Part shown: positions 1 through 8,811 of the stretch, in pieces | How positions within the stretch are numbered: the stretch's first letter is position 1 | How the letters are laid out: the number at the start of each line of letters is the position of its first letter | Origin: Roseateles subflavus | GTDB taxonomy: Bacteria > Pseudomonadota > Gammaproteobacteria > Burkholderiales > Burkholderiaceae_C | Direction: 5' to 3' | NCBI RefSeq assembly: GCF_030285365.1 | Contig: NZ_JASVDS010000007.1 | Coordinates: 116,124-180,123, forward strand | Length of the DNA: 64,000 nt | The notes under the pieces: generated by a model | The model's database searches: none | Told to the model about the DNA's origin: nothing | Seen by the model: the letters and a program-made list of their open reading frames with translations, nothing else | Program-made: the position numbers and the translations under genes

Positions 1-60
1 CAGAAAGGTGGTCTGGATGAGGGCGAGCTTGCCCGCCAGGCTGCGAAACAGGGTGCGCAT
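1..60 (-). CDS. Partial CDS, N-terminus of a possible membrane protein
   Basis: Only the first 20 codons are inside the window; the gene reads leftward off the edge from an ATG at 58-60. The peptide begins MRTLFRSLAGKLALIQ and runs into hydrophobic residues, a pattern typical of a first transmembrane segment after a short basic leader, as in sensor kinases. That family assignment is only a guess. A perfect TTGAC-N4-GTCAA palindrome lies about 40 bp upstream and may regulate it. Confidence 0.4.
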   Translation of the reverse strand, partial: MRTLFRSLAGKLALIQTTFL

Positions 61-95
61 GGGGCGCACGATAGAAGCGAAGCCTCCCGGCCGGC

Positions 96-109
96 TTGAC
101 CAATGTCAA
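96..109. promoter_or_regulatory. FNR/Anr/Dnr-like palindrome
   Basis: The sequence TTGAC-CAAT-GTCAA is a perfect inverted repeat with a 4-bp spacer. It fits the FNR/Anr/Dnr box TTGAT-N4-ATCAA (Dnr variants tolerate GTCAA). Its centre is about 42 bp upstream of the ATG of the leftward gene at the window edge. Regulation by an oxygen- or NO-responsive factor is an inference. Confidence 0.4.
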
Positions 110-185
110 CTCCAGGCCAGGGCGGACACGGGCCGGAGGCGCGCCGCCCGCCCATCCGGGCGTCGGCGCGCAAGGGGTGACAGGC

Positions 186-398
186 TTACTGCGAGGCGCC
201 GGAGGCCGGGGCGCTGGCGGCCTCGGGGGCCGAGGCGGCGGCGGGCGCGGCGGCGGAAGCCACCGAGGCGGCCGGTTCGGCATGGCCGGCGCCGACGTCG
301 TGCTTCTCGCCGCTCATGTCGATGTCACCCCCGCTCTTCAACAGGATGAACAGGGCCAGGGCAGCAAAGGCGATGAAGCCGACGACGAGTTTCCACAT
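186..398 (-). CDS. Small single-pass membrane protein, hypothetical
   Basis: The 70-residue protein starts with a clear transmembrane helix (MWKLVVGFIAFAALALFILL). A short acidic/His stretch (GGDIDMSGEKHDVGAGH) follows, then a low-complexity Ala/Ser/Pro tail. The ATG at 396-398 was preferred to an in-frame one 25 codons upstream because it puts the helix at the N-terminus. The protein is probably an inner-membrane protein with a disordered tail. I recognise no family. It lies downstream of the sucrose phosphorylase gene on the same strand and may be read from the same transcript. Confidence 0.6.
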   Translation of the reverse strand: MWKLVVGFIAFAALALFILLKSGGDIDMSGEKHDVGAGHAEPAASVASAAAPAAASAPEAASAPASGASQ

Positions 399-506
399 GG
401 TTTTGATCCACCGGGTTTGTAAACGATGGGGGGATTCTGGCGACCTTCCCTGACAGCTGGCTGAGGCGTGCACGGGCCGTCCGGCACGCGTCCGCCCCCT
501 TCCCGC

Positions 507-1994
507 TCAACCCAGCTGCAGGGTCACATCGGCCTCGCCGTCCCGGCTGAAGCGAAGCTGGTGGGCCAGCGTGGCGAAGTCGAGCTCCAGCGTGGCGCTC
601 GCGCCCGGCGCATCCCAGCGCAGGCGCAGGCCGGTGTCACCCAGGGGCTGGGCCTCGAAGCGCCCGCCGAAGGCCGGATGGTCGTTGCGCAGGCGGATGA
701 GCTGCAGCAGCTGCTGCACCACCGGGCGCTGGCACGCCGCCTCGATCTCGGCCGGCGTGTAGTGGTGGCGGTTGATGTCCCGGCCGGTGCCGCTGCGCGC
801 CAGCAGCGCCATGTCGTTGAGGCCGGCGAGCAGGCCCACGTAATAGACCTGGGGCACGCCGGGCAGGAAGAACTGCAGCGCACGGGCCAGGAGGTAGCGA
901 CGCTCGTCCCGCCCCATGGCGTCGAAGAAGCTGCAGTTGACCTGGTAGAGGTCGAGATTGGAGGCGGCCGCCCCCGTCGCCAGGCGGCTCTGCCCGCCGC
1001 TGGCGTCGTGGATGCGATCCACGAGCGCGTCCAGCTCCTCGGGGGGAACGAGGCCGGGCGAGCCCGCACGGTCCGCGCTGTCGGCACCGATGTCGATGAT
1101 GCCGATGCCATCGTGCGTGTCCAGCACCGTCAGCGCGTTCGTGGGGCGCATGCCGATCCAGCGCAGCAGCGGCGCCGCCGTGCCGAACGCGAAGGCATGC
1201 AGCACCAGGGGCGGCAGCGCGAAGTCATAGACCCAGTCCACCTGTCGAGCGATCTCGATCTGCCGCTGGTAGTAGGCATGGATCTCGACCAGCACCTCCA
1301 ACCCCAGCGCGCGGGCGCGGGCGCTGAACTGCGCGATGAACTCGAAGGTCTCGGGCATCATGAAGCAGGACGCGCCCGCCTTCTTGATGGCATAGCCGGC
1401 GGCGTCCAGCCGGATCATGCGCACGCCGCTGTCCGCCAGGCGCTGCAGAATGCCGTCAAGATAGGCCTCGCCCTGCGGATGCTGCACATCGATGTCCAGC
1501 TGCTTGGGCGTGAAGGTGGTCCACAGGATCCTCTTCTCGCCGTTGCGCAGCGTGGCCGTCGTCAGCGGCAGGCCGGGCCGGGGGCGGTAGACCTGGAGCA
1601 GCTGCTGCTCGGTCACACCGTCCGGGAACACGGTGTCCAGCGTCAGGAAGAGGCCCGCATAGGGCGAGTCGGCGCCTTTCGCGGAGTAGTCCTGGAACTG
1701 CGGCGAATCGGCGGAGATGTGGTTGACGATGACGTCCGCCATCACGTCCACGTCCGCCGCCAGGGCGCGCACGTCCTCCCAGTCGCCGAGGCGCGGGTCC
1801 ACGCGGGTGTGGTCGATGGGATCGAAGCCGGCATCCGCCCCGTCGATCGGGTGGAAGAAGGGCAGCAGGTGCACGCCGCCGAACAGCCCGGCCAGCGGGC
1901 CCTCCCCGTGGGTGGAGAGCATCCGGCGCAGCAGCGGCAGACCGCCGCCACCCAGCCGGTCGACGTAGGTGATGAGTTGGACTTGGTTCTTCAT
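507..1994 (-). CDS. gtfA: Sucrose phosphorylase (GH13_18)
   Basis: This 495-residue cytoplasmic enzyme of the alpha-amylase superfamily converts sucrose and phosphate to alpha-glucose 1-phosphate and fructose. Length fits the family. Catalytic residues are visible: nucleophile D197 in MIRLDAAG, acid/base E237 in VLVEIHAYY and transition-state stabiliser D295 in LDTHDGIG. All three sit a constant five residues beyond the Bifidobacterium enzyme's D192/E232/D290. The start MKNQVQLITYVDRLGG was chosen because the beta-barrel begins immediately after it. As last gene of a receptor-kinase-transporter-phosphorylase operon, it would split imported sucrose without spending ATP and leave fructose for the kinase. 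Other GH13_18 phosphorylases (glucosylglycerate, sucrose 6'-phosphate) cannot be excluded from sequence alone. Confidence 0.88.
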   Translation of the reverse strand: MKNQVQLITYVDRLGGGGLPLLRRMLSTHGEGPLAGLFGGVHLLPFFHPIDGADAGFDPIDHTRVDPRLGDWEDVRALAADVDVMADVIVNHISADSPQFQDYSAKGADSPYAGLFLTLDTVFPDGVTEQQLLQVYRPRPGLPLTTATLRNGEKRILWTTFTPKQLDIDVQHPQGEAYLDGILQRLADSGVRMIRLDAAGYAIKKAGASCFMMPETFEFIAQFSARARALGLEVLVEIHAYYQRQIEIARQVDWVYDFALPPLVLHAFAFGTAAPLLRWIGMRPTNALTVLDTHDGIGIIDIGADSADRAGSPGLVPPEELDALVDRIHDASGGQSRLATGAAASNLDLYQVNCSFFDAMGRDERRYLLARALQFFLPGVPQVYYVGLLAGLNDMALLARSGTGRDINRHHYTPAEIEAACQRPVVQQLLQLIRLRNDHPAFGGRFEAQPLGDTGLRLRWDAPGASATLELDFATLAHQLRFSRDGEADVTLQLG

Positions 1995-2045
1995 GGGTAC
2001 TGCATTCCCTGCGGACGACGCCGCATGGCTCAAGATCGGGTGAAA

Positions 2046-2075
2046 GGGTCAGGTCTTGCCGGGTCAGGTCTTGCC
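2046..2075. repeat. Tandem pair of the 15-bp dispersed motif
   Basis: Two exact head-to-tail copies of GGGTCAGGTCTTGCC lie at 2046-2060 and 2061-2075. The second copy contains the stop codon of the MFS transporter gene (reverse strand reads GGC AAG ACC TGA). The same 15-mer recurs elsewhere in the window; function is unknown. Confidence 0.9.
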
Positions 2076-3419
2076 TGGAGGCGCCGCGCCCCCGCGGGTC
2101 GACCGCACGCGAAGGACCGCCAGTGCCGCGCCCAGCAGCAGCACCCCGGCCAGCCGGATGACGTTGTCGGGCCGCCCCTGCAGCAGCGGGCCGTAGATCA
2201 GGGGCAGCGTCAGCATCTGGATCAGCATGGGGATCACGATGAACATGTTGAAGATGCCCATGTAGACCCCGGCCCGCTCCGGCGGGATGCTCCCCGCCAG
2301 CAGCACATAGGGATTGCCCATGATGCTGGCCCAGGCCAGGCCGAGGCCCAGCATCGGGATGAACAGCAGCGCCTTGCTGTGCAGCGCAGGCAGCGCGATC
2401 AGGCCCAGGCCCGCGAGCGTCAGGCACAGCGCGTGGACCTTCTGCGCACCGAAGCGGCGCGTGAAGGGCAGCATGGCGAAGGCCGAGAGGAAGGCGACGA
2501 AGTTGTAGAAGCCCCCGATCTGGCCGTTCACCAGGCCGGCGTCGCGGAACCCCTGGGCGCTGGCGTCGCTGGTGCCGTAGAGCGTCAGTGCGAGCGACGG
2601 CACGATGTAGATCCAGTAGCACATCATGGCGTACCACTGCAGCAGCTTCATCCACCAGAGCTGGCGCATGGTCTCGGGCATCTCCTTCACGGCCAGCCAG
2701 ATCTCGCCGAGCGTGGCGGCCAGGCCCCGTGGGCGGGCGCGCAGCGCGGCCTGCTCGGCCGGGCTCATCGGCAGCTCGGGCACGCGCCGGACGGACCACC
2801 AGACGGTGGTGAAGGACAGGGCCGCCCCGAGCACGAAGGCCACCACGGTGACCTGTGGGATCCCGCTGGCATTGAGGGCGTCCGGGTTCATGCCGCACCA
2901 CACCATGATCGAGGGCGACAGGTAGGCCAGCGTCTGGGCCAGGCCCGTGAAGGCGCTCTGGCTGAGGAAGCCCTGGGCATGCTGGCTTTCGTCGAGGCGG
3001 TCGCTGACGTAGGCGCGATAGGGCTCCATCGTCACGTTGTTCGCGGCGTCGAGGATCCACAGCAGGCCCGCGGCGAACCACAGCGTCGGGCTCATGGGCA
3101 TCAGCAGCAGGCCGAGGCTGCACAGCAGCGCGCCGATGAGGAAGTACGGCGTGCGCCGGCCCCAGCGGCTGACGGTGCGGTCGCTCATGGCGCCGATGAC
3201 GGGCTGCACCAGCAGGCCGGTCAGCGGCCCGGCCAGCCACAGCAGCGGCAGGCTGGCCTCGTCCGCCCCCAGGTACTTGTAGATCGGGCTCATGTTGCTC
3301 TGCTGGAGCCCGAAGCTGAACTGGATCCCGAAGAAGCCGATGTTCATGTTCAGGATCTGCCACAGGCTCAGGCGGGGCTTGCCGCTGGCCGTGGTCTCGG
3401 AGAGGTGGCGTGCATTCAT
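2064..3419 (-). CDS. MFS sugar transporter (GPH/SUT-like sucrose:H+ symporter)
   Basis: The 451-residue protein has about 12 hydrophobic segments and opens with [24 protein letters not shown], a signature of bacterial SUT/GPH-type sucrose and maltose transporters. An MFS loop motif ([17 protein letters not shown]) follows TM2-3. It probably carries sucrose across the inner membrane into the cytoplasm, where sucrose phosphorylase acts. The start at 3417-3419 overlaps the stop of the upstream kinase gene (ATGA), so the two are likely translationally coupled. The arrangement resembles sucrose TonB loci of Xanthomonas and Caulobacter, with a phosphorylase replacing amylosucrase. Its stop codon is embedded in a copy of the 15-bp repeat. 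Confidence 0.85.
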   Translation of the reverse strand: MNARHLSETTASGKPRLSLWQILNMNIGFFGIQFSFGLQQSNMSPIYKYLGADEASLPLLWLAGPLTGLLVQPVIGAMSDRTVSRWGRRTPYFLIGALLCSLGLLLMPMSPTLWFAAGLLWILDAANNVTMEPYRAYVSDRLDESQHAQGFLSQSAFTGLAQTLAYLSPSIMVWCGMNPDALNASGIPQVTVVAFVLGAALSFTTVWWSVRRVPELPMSPAEQAALRARPRGLAATLGEIWLAVKEMPETMRQLWWMKLLQWYAMMCYWIYIVPSLALTLYGTSDASAQGFRDAGLVNGQIGGFYNFVAFLSAFAMLPFTRRFGAQKVHALCLTLAGLGLIALPALHSKALLFIPMLGLGLAWASIMGNPYVLLAGSIPPERAGVYMGIFNMFIVIPMLIQMLTLPLIYGPLLQGRPDNVIRLAGVLLLGAALAVLRVRSTRGGAAPPGKT

Positions 3420-4417
3420 GCGGTGGCGACTCCTGCCTGCGCCAGCGCCTGCTGCCAGGGCTGGAAGAACGGATCCTTGTCCGGGATGGGGCCGCGCTGC
3501 CCGCAGATGGCGGCGGCGTAGCCATTGGCCAGGTGCAGCGCGTGGGCAATGTCCAGGCCCCGCAGATGGGCGGCGAGGGTCATCGCGCTGAAGGCATCGC
3601 CTGCCCCGACGGTGTCCACGAGGGTCAGGTCTTGCTGACCCGTCCCTTCTGCCAGCACCTCGCCCCGGGCCCCGAAGCAGGCATAGCCGGCCGCGCCGCG
3701 GGTGAGGATCAGGCGCTGCACGCCGAAGCGGCGCATCAGCGCCTGGACCGCCGGCTGCAGCTGCGGCGCGGGCTGGAGCGGGTCCAGCGGGCCGCTGCCG
3801 AACCACTGGTGCACCTGCAACAGCTCCGGATCGTTCAGCTTGAGCCAGTCGGCCTGCGCCAGGCTGCCGGCCACGAGCGCCGGCTCCATGCAGCCCTCGC
3901 GCAGATTGAGATCGAGGTAGCGCAGGCAGCGCAGCCGCCGGGCGTCCTGCAGCAGCGCCTGGATGGCCGCGCGGGAGGCCGGCGCCCGCTGCGCCAGGCT
4001 GCCGAAGTAGAGCACCGCCGGAGGCCGCGCCTGCAGCAGCGCTCGGGCGGCGGCGCCGTCCAGGTGGTCCCAGGCAGCGTCCGGGTGGATGTGGAAGGCG
4101 TGCGTGCCGCCCTCCTCCACCACGGACACGCGACCCGTGGCGTGCGCCGTGTCGAACTGCAGCCCCCGCTCGTCCAGGCCGAAGCGCCGCAGGCTGGCCA
4201 GCACGAGGCGGGCGCCGGCGTCCGCCGCGCTGGCGCCGGTGCCCGGCCCCAGGTGCTGACTGACGCCGAGGCGCGAGACCAGCGTGGCCGGCACCCCCAG
4301 CGCCGCCAGCGAGCGCGCCACGTTGAGCGGCGCGCCGCCGGCGACCGGCTGCTCGGCGAACTCGTCGACGAGCGCCTCACCGACCAGCATCACGCCCGGA
4401 TGAAGGACTGCGTTCAT
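3416..4417 (-). CDS. PfkB-family sugar kinase, probable fructokinase
   Basis: The 333-residue ribokinase-fold protein carries the N-terminal GGAPLNVARSLAALG substrate-binding motif and the C-terminal PfkB signature DTVGAGDAF, with the catalytic Asp and anion hole. The most likely reaction is ATP-dependent phosphorylation of the fructose released by sucrose phosphorylase. The gene starts 10 bp after the receptor gene stop and overlaps the transporter start by 4 bp. A near-copy of the 15-bp dispersed motif (3622-3635) is inside the reading frame just before the PfkB signature, encoding QQDLTL. Substrate identity rests on context; the family also phosphorylates ribose, KDG and nucleosides. Confidence 0.85.
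   Translation of the reverse strand: MNAVLHPGVMLVGEALVDEFAEQPVAGGAPLNVARSLAALGVPATLVSRLGVSQHLGPGTGASAADAGARLVLASLRRFGLDERGLQFDTAHATGRVSVVEEGGTHAFHIHPDAAWDHLDGAAARALLQARPPAVLYFGSLAQRAPASRAAIQALLQDARRLRCLRYLDLNLREGCMEPALVAGSLAQADWLKLNDPELLQVHQWFGSGPLDPLQPAPQLQPAVQALMRRFGVQRLILTRGAAGYACFGARGEVLAEGTGQQDLTLVDTVGAGDAFSAMTLAAHLRGLDIAHALHLANGYAAAICGQRGPIPDKDPFFQPWQQALAQAGVATA
3622..3635. repeat. Near-copy of the 15-bp dispersed motif
   Basis: The sequence GGGTCAGGTCTTGC matches 14 of the 15 positions and lies inside the sugar kinase gene. It continues TGACCC, so the outer six bases form an inverted repeat GGGTCA/TGACCC. Confidence 0.75.
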
Positions 4418-4427
4418 GCGGCGTCGA

Positions 4428-6728
4428 TCAGAAGTCGAACTTCAGCGTCGCGCGCAGGCTGCGGCCGTTCAGCGCACGGGCGGCGTGGCCGTCGCCCTCG
4501 ATCTCCGTGTAGGCCAGCGCATTGAACAGGTTGTTGGCCTGCAGGGACACGGTGGTCTTCGGGTTGATCTGGTAGCTCAGGAAGCCGTTGACGACCGTGT
4601 AGCCGCGCATGGTGATGGTGTTCTGGTCATCGCCATAGGACTTGCCGGAGCCCACGAGCGAGGCGCCGAACTCCAGCGGGCCCATCACGTAGCTCGGGCT
4701 CAGCTGCCACACCAGGCGGGCCTGGCGGCGCGGCGTCTTGCCCACGGTGCTGGCGTCATTGGACGCCGAGATCGTGGCATGCGTGAACGTGGCGCCCCCG
4801 CTCAGGCGCAGCTCGCCCATCGTGTAGGCCGCCTCCAGCTCCAGGCCGTTGGCCTTGTACTTGTTGGCGGTGAACTTCTGGGTGGTGACCTCGTAGTTGC
4901 TCTCGCTCGTGCGGGCGTTGAAGAGGGTGGCGAACAGGCTCAGACCGGCCCCGCGCCACTTCACGCCGGCTTCCTGCTGGTCGATCTCGTTGAGCGCGAC
5001 GGGCACGGAGCCGTCCAGCGGATTGCCATACAGCAGGCGGTCGGCGCTGAAGGAGACGCCGTTGCTGGCGCGTGCGAACAGCGAGGTGTCCTTGTCCAGC
5101 GCGTAGTTGCCGCCCAGGGAGTAGCTGGTGTGGGCGACCTTGTAGTTGATGGTCTTCTGGCTGGCGGCGTCCCAGCGCTTGTTGGCGTTGTCACCCGACA
5201 GCGTGTAGCCGCTGGCCTTCTGCTCGTCGCGGCGCAGGCTGAAGTCCAGGTTCACCGGCCCCTGCTCCCAGGTCAGCGCGGCGTAGGGCGAGGTCTGGGT
5301 GTACTCGACGTGGTAGGTGCGCGTGCAGCAGCCCCCCCAGGTCGTCCAGCCCTCGGCGATGGGCGCGGTCGACGGCTTGCCGTTGGCGTCCAGCACCTGG
5401 GCGTTGTTGCCGTCCATGCTCAGCCGGTACTGGTTCCAGAACCAGGTCTGGGCCACGGTCTGCGAGCCATAGAACAGGCCGCCGACCACATTGAACTTGC
5501 CGGCGCCGGACTGGATCGTCTTCGTGAGCTTCACGTCGTTGAACGTGTTGCCCATGTCGTCCAGCGAGGTGTTGAACAGCGTGCCCGTGAAGCTGCCGGC
5601 GGTGCCGCTGTTGCCGGTGCCATTGCCGTTGTCGGCGGGGAACAGCGCCATGAAGCGGCCGCTGTTGCTGCTCTTGCGGAACTTCTCGTCCAGGCGCAGG
5701 CCGGCCCCGAGGTCCAGGCCGGCTTCCAGACCGATGGCGTTGCTCTTCACGTGCAGGCCGTCGCGGGTGCTGCTGGTGGTGAGACCGCCGTCCTTGTTGA
5801 AGGTGGTGTCGCGGGCGAGGCTCGGGGTGATGAAGAAGGCCTTGCGCGGATCGATGCCGGGGATCTCCTGGATCTGGCCGCCGCTGACCTTCACCGGCAC
5901 GGGCATGAAGGACGGGGTCTTGTCGTCCAGCGCCTTGAGGCTCAGGCGGATGAAGCCCTGGTCGAACTGCTGGGTGATGCTGGCCTTGATCTGGCCGCCG
6001 CTCTCGACGTTCATGCCCGTCGGCCGGCCGCCCTCGCCCACCCGCTGGTAGCCGCCCACGTGGAAGCTGGTGCCGCGGCCGAGGCTGCCGCCGTAGTCGG
6101 CATCCACGCGCCACAGGCGGTTGCCCAGACCGGCGCTGAGCCCGAGGCTGCCGCCCGACTCCTTGCCGGTCTTGCTGATGAAGTTGATCAGGCCGCCGGG
6201 CGAGTTGCTCGCCAGCGTGGAGGCCGAGCCGCCGCGCACCACCTCCAGGCGCTCGACGTTGTAGTCGGCCCGCACGAACTGGTCCGCGGTGCCGAAGGAG
6301 ATGTCGCCGAAGAGCAGCACCGGCAGGCCGTCCTCCTGCATCTGCACGTAGCGCGAGCCGCCGGCCGACAGCGGCACGCCGCGCACGGTGATGTTGGCGT
6401 TGCCTTCGCCGCCGGAGGATTCCGAGCGCAGGCCCGGCACCGCGCGCAGCAATTCCGCCGCGTTGGTCGCGCCGATCTTGCCCATCTGTTCCGCATCCAC
6501 ACTGGACACGGACAGGCTCTGCTTCATCTTGGAGACCTGGGTGGAGGTGCCGGTCAGCACGACCTGGTCCAGCTTGAGGCCATCGCTGGCAGCGGGGGCC
6601 GGGACGGCCTCCTGCGCCTGGGCTCCGGCGCCGAGGGCGGCGAGGGCCGCGCAAAGGATCTGGAGGCGGAACCCCGCCTGCGAAGCATGGCGCCAGCCGC
6701 TGGCGCGCGAAAGTGAACGGTGCTGCAT
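4428..6728 (-). CDS. TonB-dependent outer-membrane receptor, probable sucrose uptake
   Basis: The 766-residue receptor has a Sec signal peptide ending near AQAQ, a plug domain (residues about 50-180, with a VPGLRSESSGG stretch and RLEVVRGGSASTLASNSPGG) and a beta-barrel ending in an aromatic residue (LRATLKFDF), as expected for outer-membrane assembly. It would bring a sugar across the outer membrane using TonB energy. AGGAGA lies eight bases before the ATG. It is first gene of the sugar operon and is preceded by two LacI-type operators. Sucrose as ligand is inferred from the downstream phosphorylase, kinase and transporter. Confidence 0.88.
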   Translation of the reverse strand: MQHRSLSRASGWRHASQAGFRLQILCAALAALGAGAQAQEAVPAPAASDGLKLDQVVLTGTSTQVSKMKQSLSVSSVDAEQMGKIGATNAAELLRAVPGLRSESSGGEGNANITVRGVPLSAGGSRYVQMQEDGLPVLLFGDISFGTADQFVRADYNVERLEVVRGGSASTLASNSPGGLINFISKTGKESGGSLGLSAGLGNRLWRVDADYGGSLGRGTSFHVGGYQRVGEGGRPTGMNVESGGQIKASITQQFDQGFIRLSLKALDDKTPSFMPVPVKVSGGQIQEIPGIDPRKAFFITPSLARDTTFNKDGGLTTSSTRDGLHVKSNAIGLEAGLDLGAGLRLDEKFRKSSNSGRFMALFPADNGNGTGNSGTAGSFTGTLFNTSLDDMGNTFNDVKLTKTIQSGAGKFNVVGGLFYGSQTVAQTWFWNQYRLSMDGNNAQVLDANGKPSTAPIAEGWTTWGGCCTRTYHVEYTQTSPYAALTWEQGPVNLDFSLRRDEQKASGYTLSGDNANKRWDAASQKTINYKVAHTSYSLGGNYALDKDTSLFARASNGVSFSADRLLYGNPLDGSVPVALNEIDQQEAGVKWRGAGLSLFATLFNARTSESNYEVTTQKFTANKYKANGLELEAAYTMGELRLSGGATFTHATISASNDASTVGKTPRRQARLVWQLSPSYVMGPLEFGASLVGSGKSYGDDQNTITMRGYTVVNGFLSYQINPKTTVSLQANNLFNALAYTEIEGDGHAARALNGRSLRATLKFDF

Positions 6729-6864
6729 CTTGTCTCCTGAGTGCCCGGGGGGCTGCGGCTGTGGCGCCGCTGATCATGCGACGGTTCACCCGCCTGCGCC
6801 ATATGGAGGCGTCAAGCACCAATGGGGAACCGCTGGCACTATTGTGGAGTGATGCGCCTTGTTT

Positions 6865-6878
6865 TGCAATCGATTGCA
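6865..6878. promoter_or_regulatory. LacI-family operator, proximal
   Basis: TGCAATCGATTGCA is a perfect 14-bp palindrome with the central CG step usual for LacI/GalR-family operators. It overlaps the candidate -35 of the receptor gene. The likely ligand is the LacI-type regulator encoded at 9573-10616; this pairing is inferred. Confidence 0.7.
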
Positions 6879-6955
6879 TCTAAGGACAAACGAGAACAAT
6901 TTTGCCATTTCAATGAAGCAAACAGGCTCTCAAGCCAACACATTCGCATCACAGC

Positions 6956-6969
6956 TGCAATCCATTGCA
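6956..6969. promoter_or_regulatory. LacI-family operator, distal
   Basis: TGCAATCCATTGCA has the same half-sites as the proximal operator, with one change in the central dinucleotide (CC for CG). Centres are 91 bp apart, compatible with a looping pair or with a second, weaker site. Confidence 0.6.
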
Positions 6970-7080
6970 CTCGATAGGTCGAGCGACTGCCGATGCTGCG
7001 AACGGATCACCAGCAACCAGAGGCCGCCACGCCATGCCATGCCAACCTGCCCCTGCAGCACCAGCGTACGCGCCTCGCCC

Positions 7081-7650
7081 TTACAAGACCTGCGGGCCAG
7101 GAGCAATGTACGGAGCCGCGGCGGTGGACTGGCGTGCGCGCCGCCGGACCCAGGCCAGGGTCAGCAAGGCGCTGACCGCCAGCCAGGACGAGGCCGGCGC
7201 CGGCACCGTGGCTGGCGCCAACTGGGCCGTGAACACCAGTGAGCCCCCCCCCCTGCGCCAGCAGGAACTCGCCGGCCGTCGACATCACTGATGCCTGGCC
7301 CCAGCACATCGATGATGTCCCCGACGAGCTCATCCAGAAAGCCCAGGCCGCCAGACGTCTTGTTGACAAAGAAATCGACCGCGTGGAGCTCCCTGCGCTG
7401 CGCCATGCCCGCTCACTCGCACCTGCAGCGACAGCAGCGGATTCACCCACACCCCGCCGCCGATGGGCGCGATGGCGTCGGTGTCGCCGACCCCGGTGAA
7501 GACAAAAGCCGCATCAGTGAAGGCCTGGCTTCCGAGGTGGCCGCTGCCAACGCCGGAAAGGCGGTAGGTGATGGGCACGGCGGTGGCAGGCTGGGCCACG
7601 AGACAAGACGCGCCGAGCACGAGCACGCGAAGAAGAGATGACAGATTCAT
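7081..7650 (-). pseudogene. Frameshifted PEP-CTERM-type secreted protein
   Basis: Three segments read as one protein only if two frameshifts are allowed. The first frame (from 7650) gives a signal peptide (MNLSSLLRVLVLGASCLVAQ, then PATA) and a mature start. Near 7400 the reading continues in a second frame (RRELHAVDFFVNKTSGG to DVDGRRVPAGAG). At a run of ten C at 7244-7253 it returns to the first frame and ends in a PEP-CTERM-like sorting tail: VPAPASSWLAVSALL, more hydrophobic residues, then RRRARQ, with a TAA at 7081-7083. A tract of 11 or 8 C would restore the second junction. The gene may be broken, slipping, or affected by sequencing error. It probably encoded an exported, membrane-sorted protein of unknown role. 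Confidence 0.65.
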
Positions 7651-7713
7651 GCGGCAGCCCTCATGACAATGAATCGGACAGGCGCGAAAGCTTCGGCGCA
7701 GCCCGTGGGGGCC

Positions 7714-8811
7714 TCAGTCAGCGGCGTCGCCGCGCCGTCGTGCCACCAGGTCCAGCGCGCAAGACTTGCACCACACGTCGGCATCAAGAACCCCGGCAGG
7801 CAAGGAATGCCCCAGGGTGGTCGCTCGCCATGTCGCGGCGGCGTGGACGGGATTGACGGCCGGTTCGGCCACGCGCTTCCAGCGGCTCTCGCGCTGATCC
7901 GTGTTCAGGACATGGTCGCCCATGCGCAGCGGGCGGGCGCCGGGTGCGCTCCCCTTCGCCTCCGAGGCCGCCCCCTGCGTTTCGCCCGGCACCAGGCGCT
8001 GCACATGCAAGTCATGACCCGACCAGAACAGCTCAGGCGCCGGGGCCGCGTCAGACGGTGCAGGCGGAAGGTCGACCCAGCGGGCGGCCTTCGTCTGCGC
8101 GTGCCCAAGGACCAGGCGGTGACGCCCGGAGGCGTCCCGTGCCGTCAAGGCGAAACGCGTTCCGTCCGCGGACCAGCGAACCGGGCCGATCGCCGACAGG
8201 TCGACGGGCAGGCCGGCCAGCACGGCGTGACCATTCAGGCTCAGCACCGGCGCGCGCGTGTCCCCGCTCGTGAAGTGCGGGGCCCCTTCGACGAGGAGCA
8301 CGTGCCTGCCATCCGGCGAGAAGGAGGCCCCACGGCCGTCATCCACGTATTCGGCGACCACCGCGTTGCGGCCCAGATCAAACACCAGGCTCTCCGTGCT
8401 CGAGGGATTCAGGCTCCCGCTGGCGACCACGCGGTCGCTGCCCAGCCATTCCAGAGACTCGACGAAACGCAGGCCACTGCGCACCTCGCCGGCAGCAAGA
8501 GGCTTGACGGGCAGGCGGGTCAGCACCCGGCCCTGCGGGTCGATCACCACCAGCCAGGCCAGGGCCGAGCCCGGGTCCGCATCGTCGATGTAGGCGATCC
8601 GGCTGCCGTCACGCGACCAGGCTGGCAGCCGGGCCCGGGACGAGGCCATGCCGAAGCAATGCAGGGCGCCGCCGTCGAGGCTCACGCAGACCTGGCCGCC
8701 GCGCACTGCGGCGATCCTCAGGCCCGACAGGGGCGACGCCGCCAATGTTCCGGCACAGAGGCTGGCTCCGGCGACAAGCGCCACGGCCATCAAGGAAAGC
8801 AGTCGATTCAT
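7714..8811 (-). CDS. Secreted beta-propeller (PD40/TolB-like) protein
   Basis: The 365-residue protein has a signal peptide (MNRLLSLMAVALVAGASLCA) and at least three PD40-type blades with the S-x-D-G core: PAWSRDGSRIAYID, ASFSPDGRHVLLVE and VRWSADGTRFALTA. It is likely a periplasmic or secreted propeller for protein or ligand binding; no enzyme motif is visible. The ATG at 8809-8811 overlaps the upstream gene's stop (ATGA), so the two are probably co-translated. The C-terminus holds an isolated CKSC pair. Specific function is unknown. Confidence 0.7.
   Translation of the reverse strand: MNRLLSLMAVALVAGASLCAGTLAASPLSGLRIAAVRGGQVCVSLDGGALHCFGMASSRARLPAWSRDGSRIAYIDDADPGSALAWLVVIDPQGRVLTRLPVKPLAAGEVRSGLRFVESLEWLGSDRVVASGSLNPSSTESLVFDLGRNAVVAEYVDDGRGASFSPDGRHVLLVEGAPHFTSGDTRAPVLSLNGHAVLAGLPVDLSAIGPVRWSADGTRFALTARDASGRHRLVLGHAQTKAARWVDLPPAPSDAAPAPELFWSGHDLHVQRLVPGETQGAASEAKGSAPGARPLRMGDHVLNTDQRESRWKRVAEPAVNPVHAAATWRATTLGHSLPAGVLDADVWCKSCALDLVARRRGDAAD

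Larger units (their letters stand above)
6729..7080 (-). promoter_or_regulatory. Regulatory region of the sucrose operon
   Basis: No gene is supported in this 350-bp gap, which is more AT-rich than its surroundings. It contains two TGCAAT-N2-ATTGCA operators whose centres are 91 bp apart. A weak promoter candidate reads leftward: -35 TTGCAA at 6864-6869, 17-bp spacer, -10 CACAAT at 6841-6846. The proximal operator overlaps this -35, consistent with LacI-type repression. The 5' leader would be about 105 nt. Confidence 0.5.

Noticed and set aside
468..3521. Long open frame (over 1000 codons) on the plus strand opposite the sucrose locus
   Set aside because: It has Arg/Ala/Gln-rich composition with no domain or start signal, and lies antisense to the well-supported phosphorylase, transporter and kinase genes. 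Long antisense frames are expected at this GC content.
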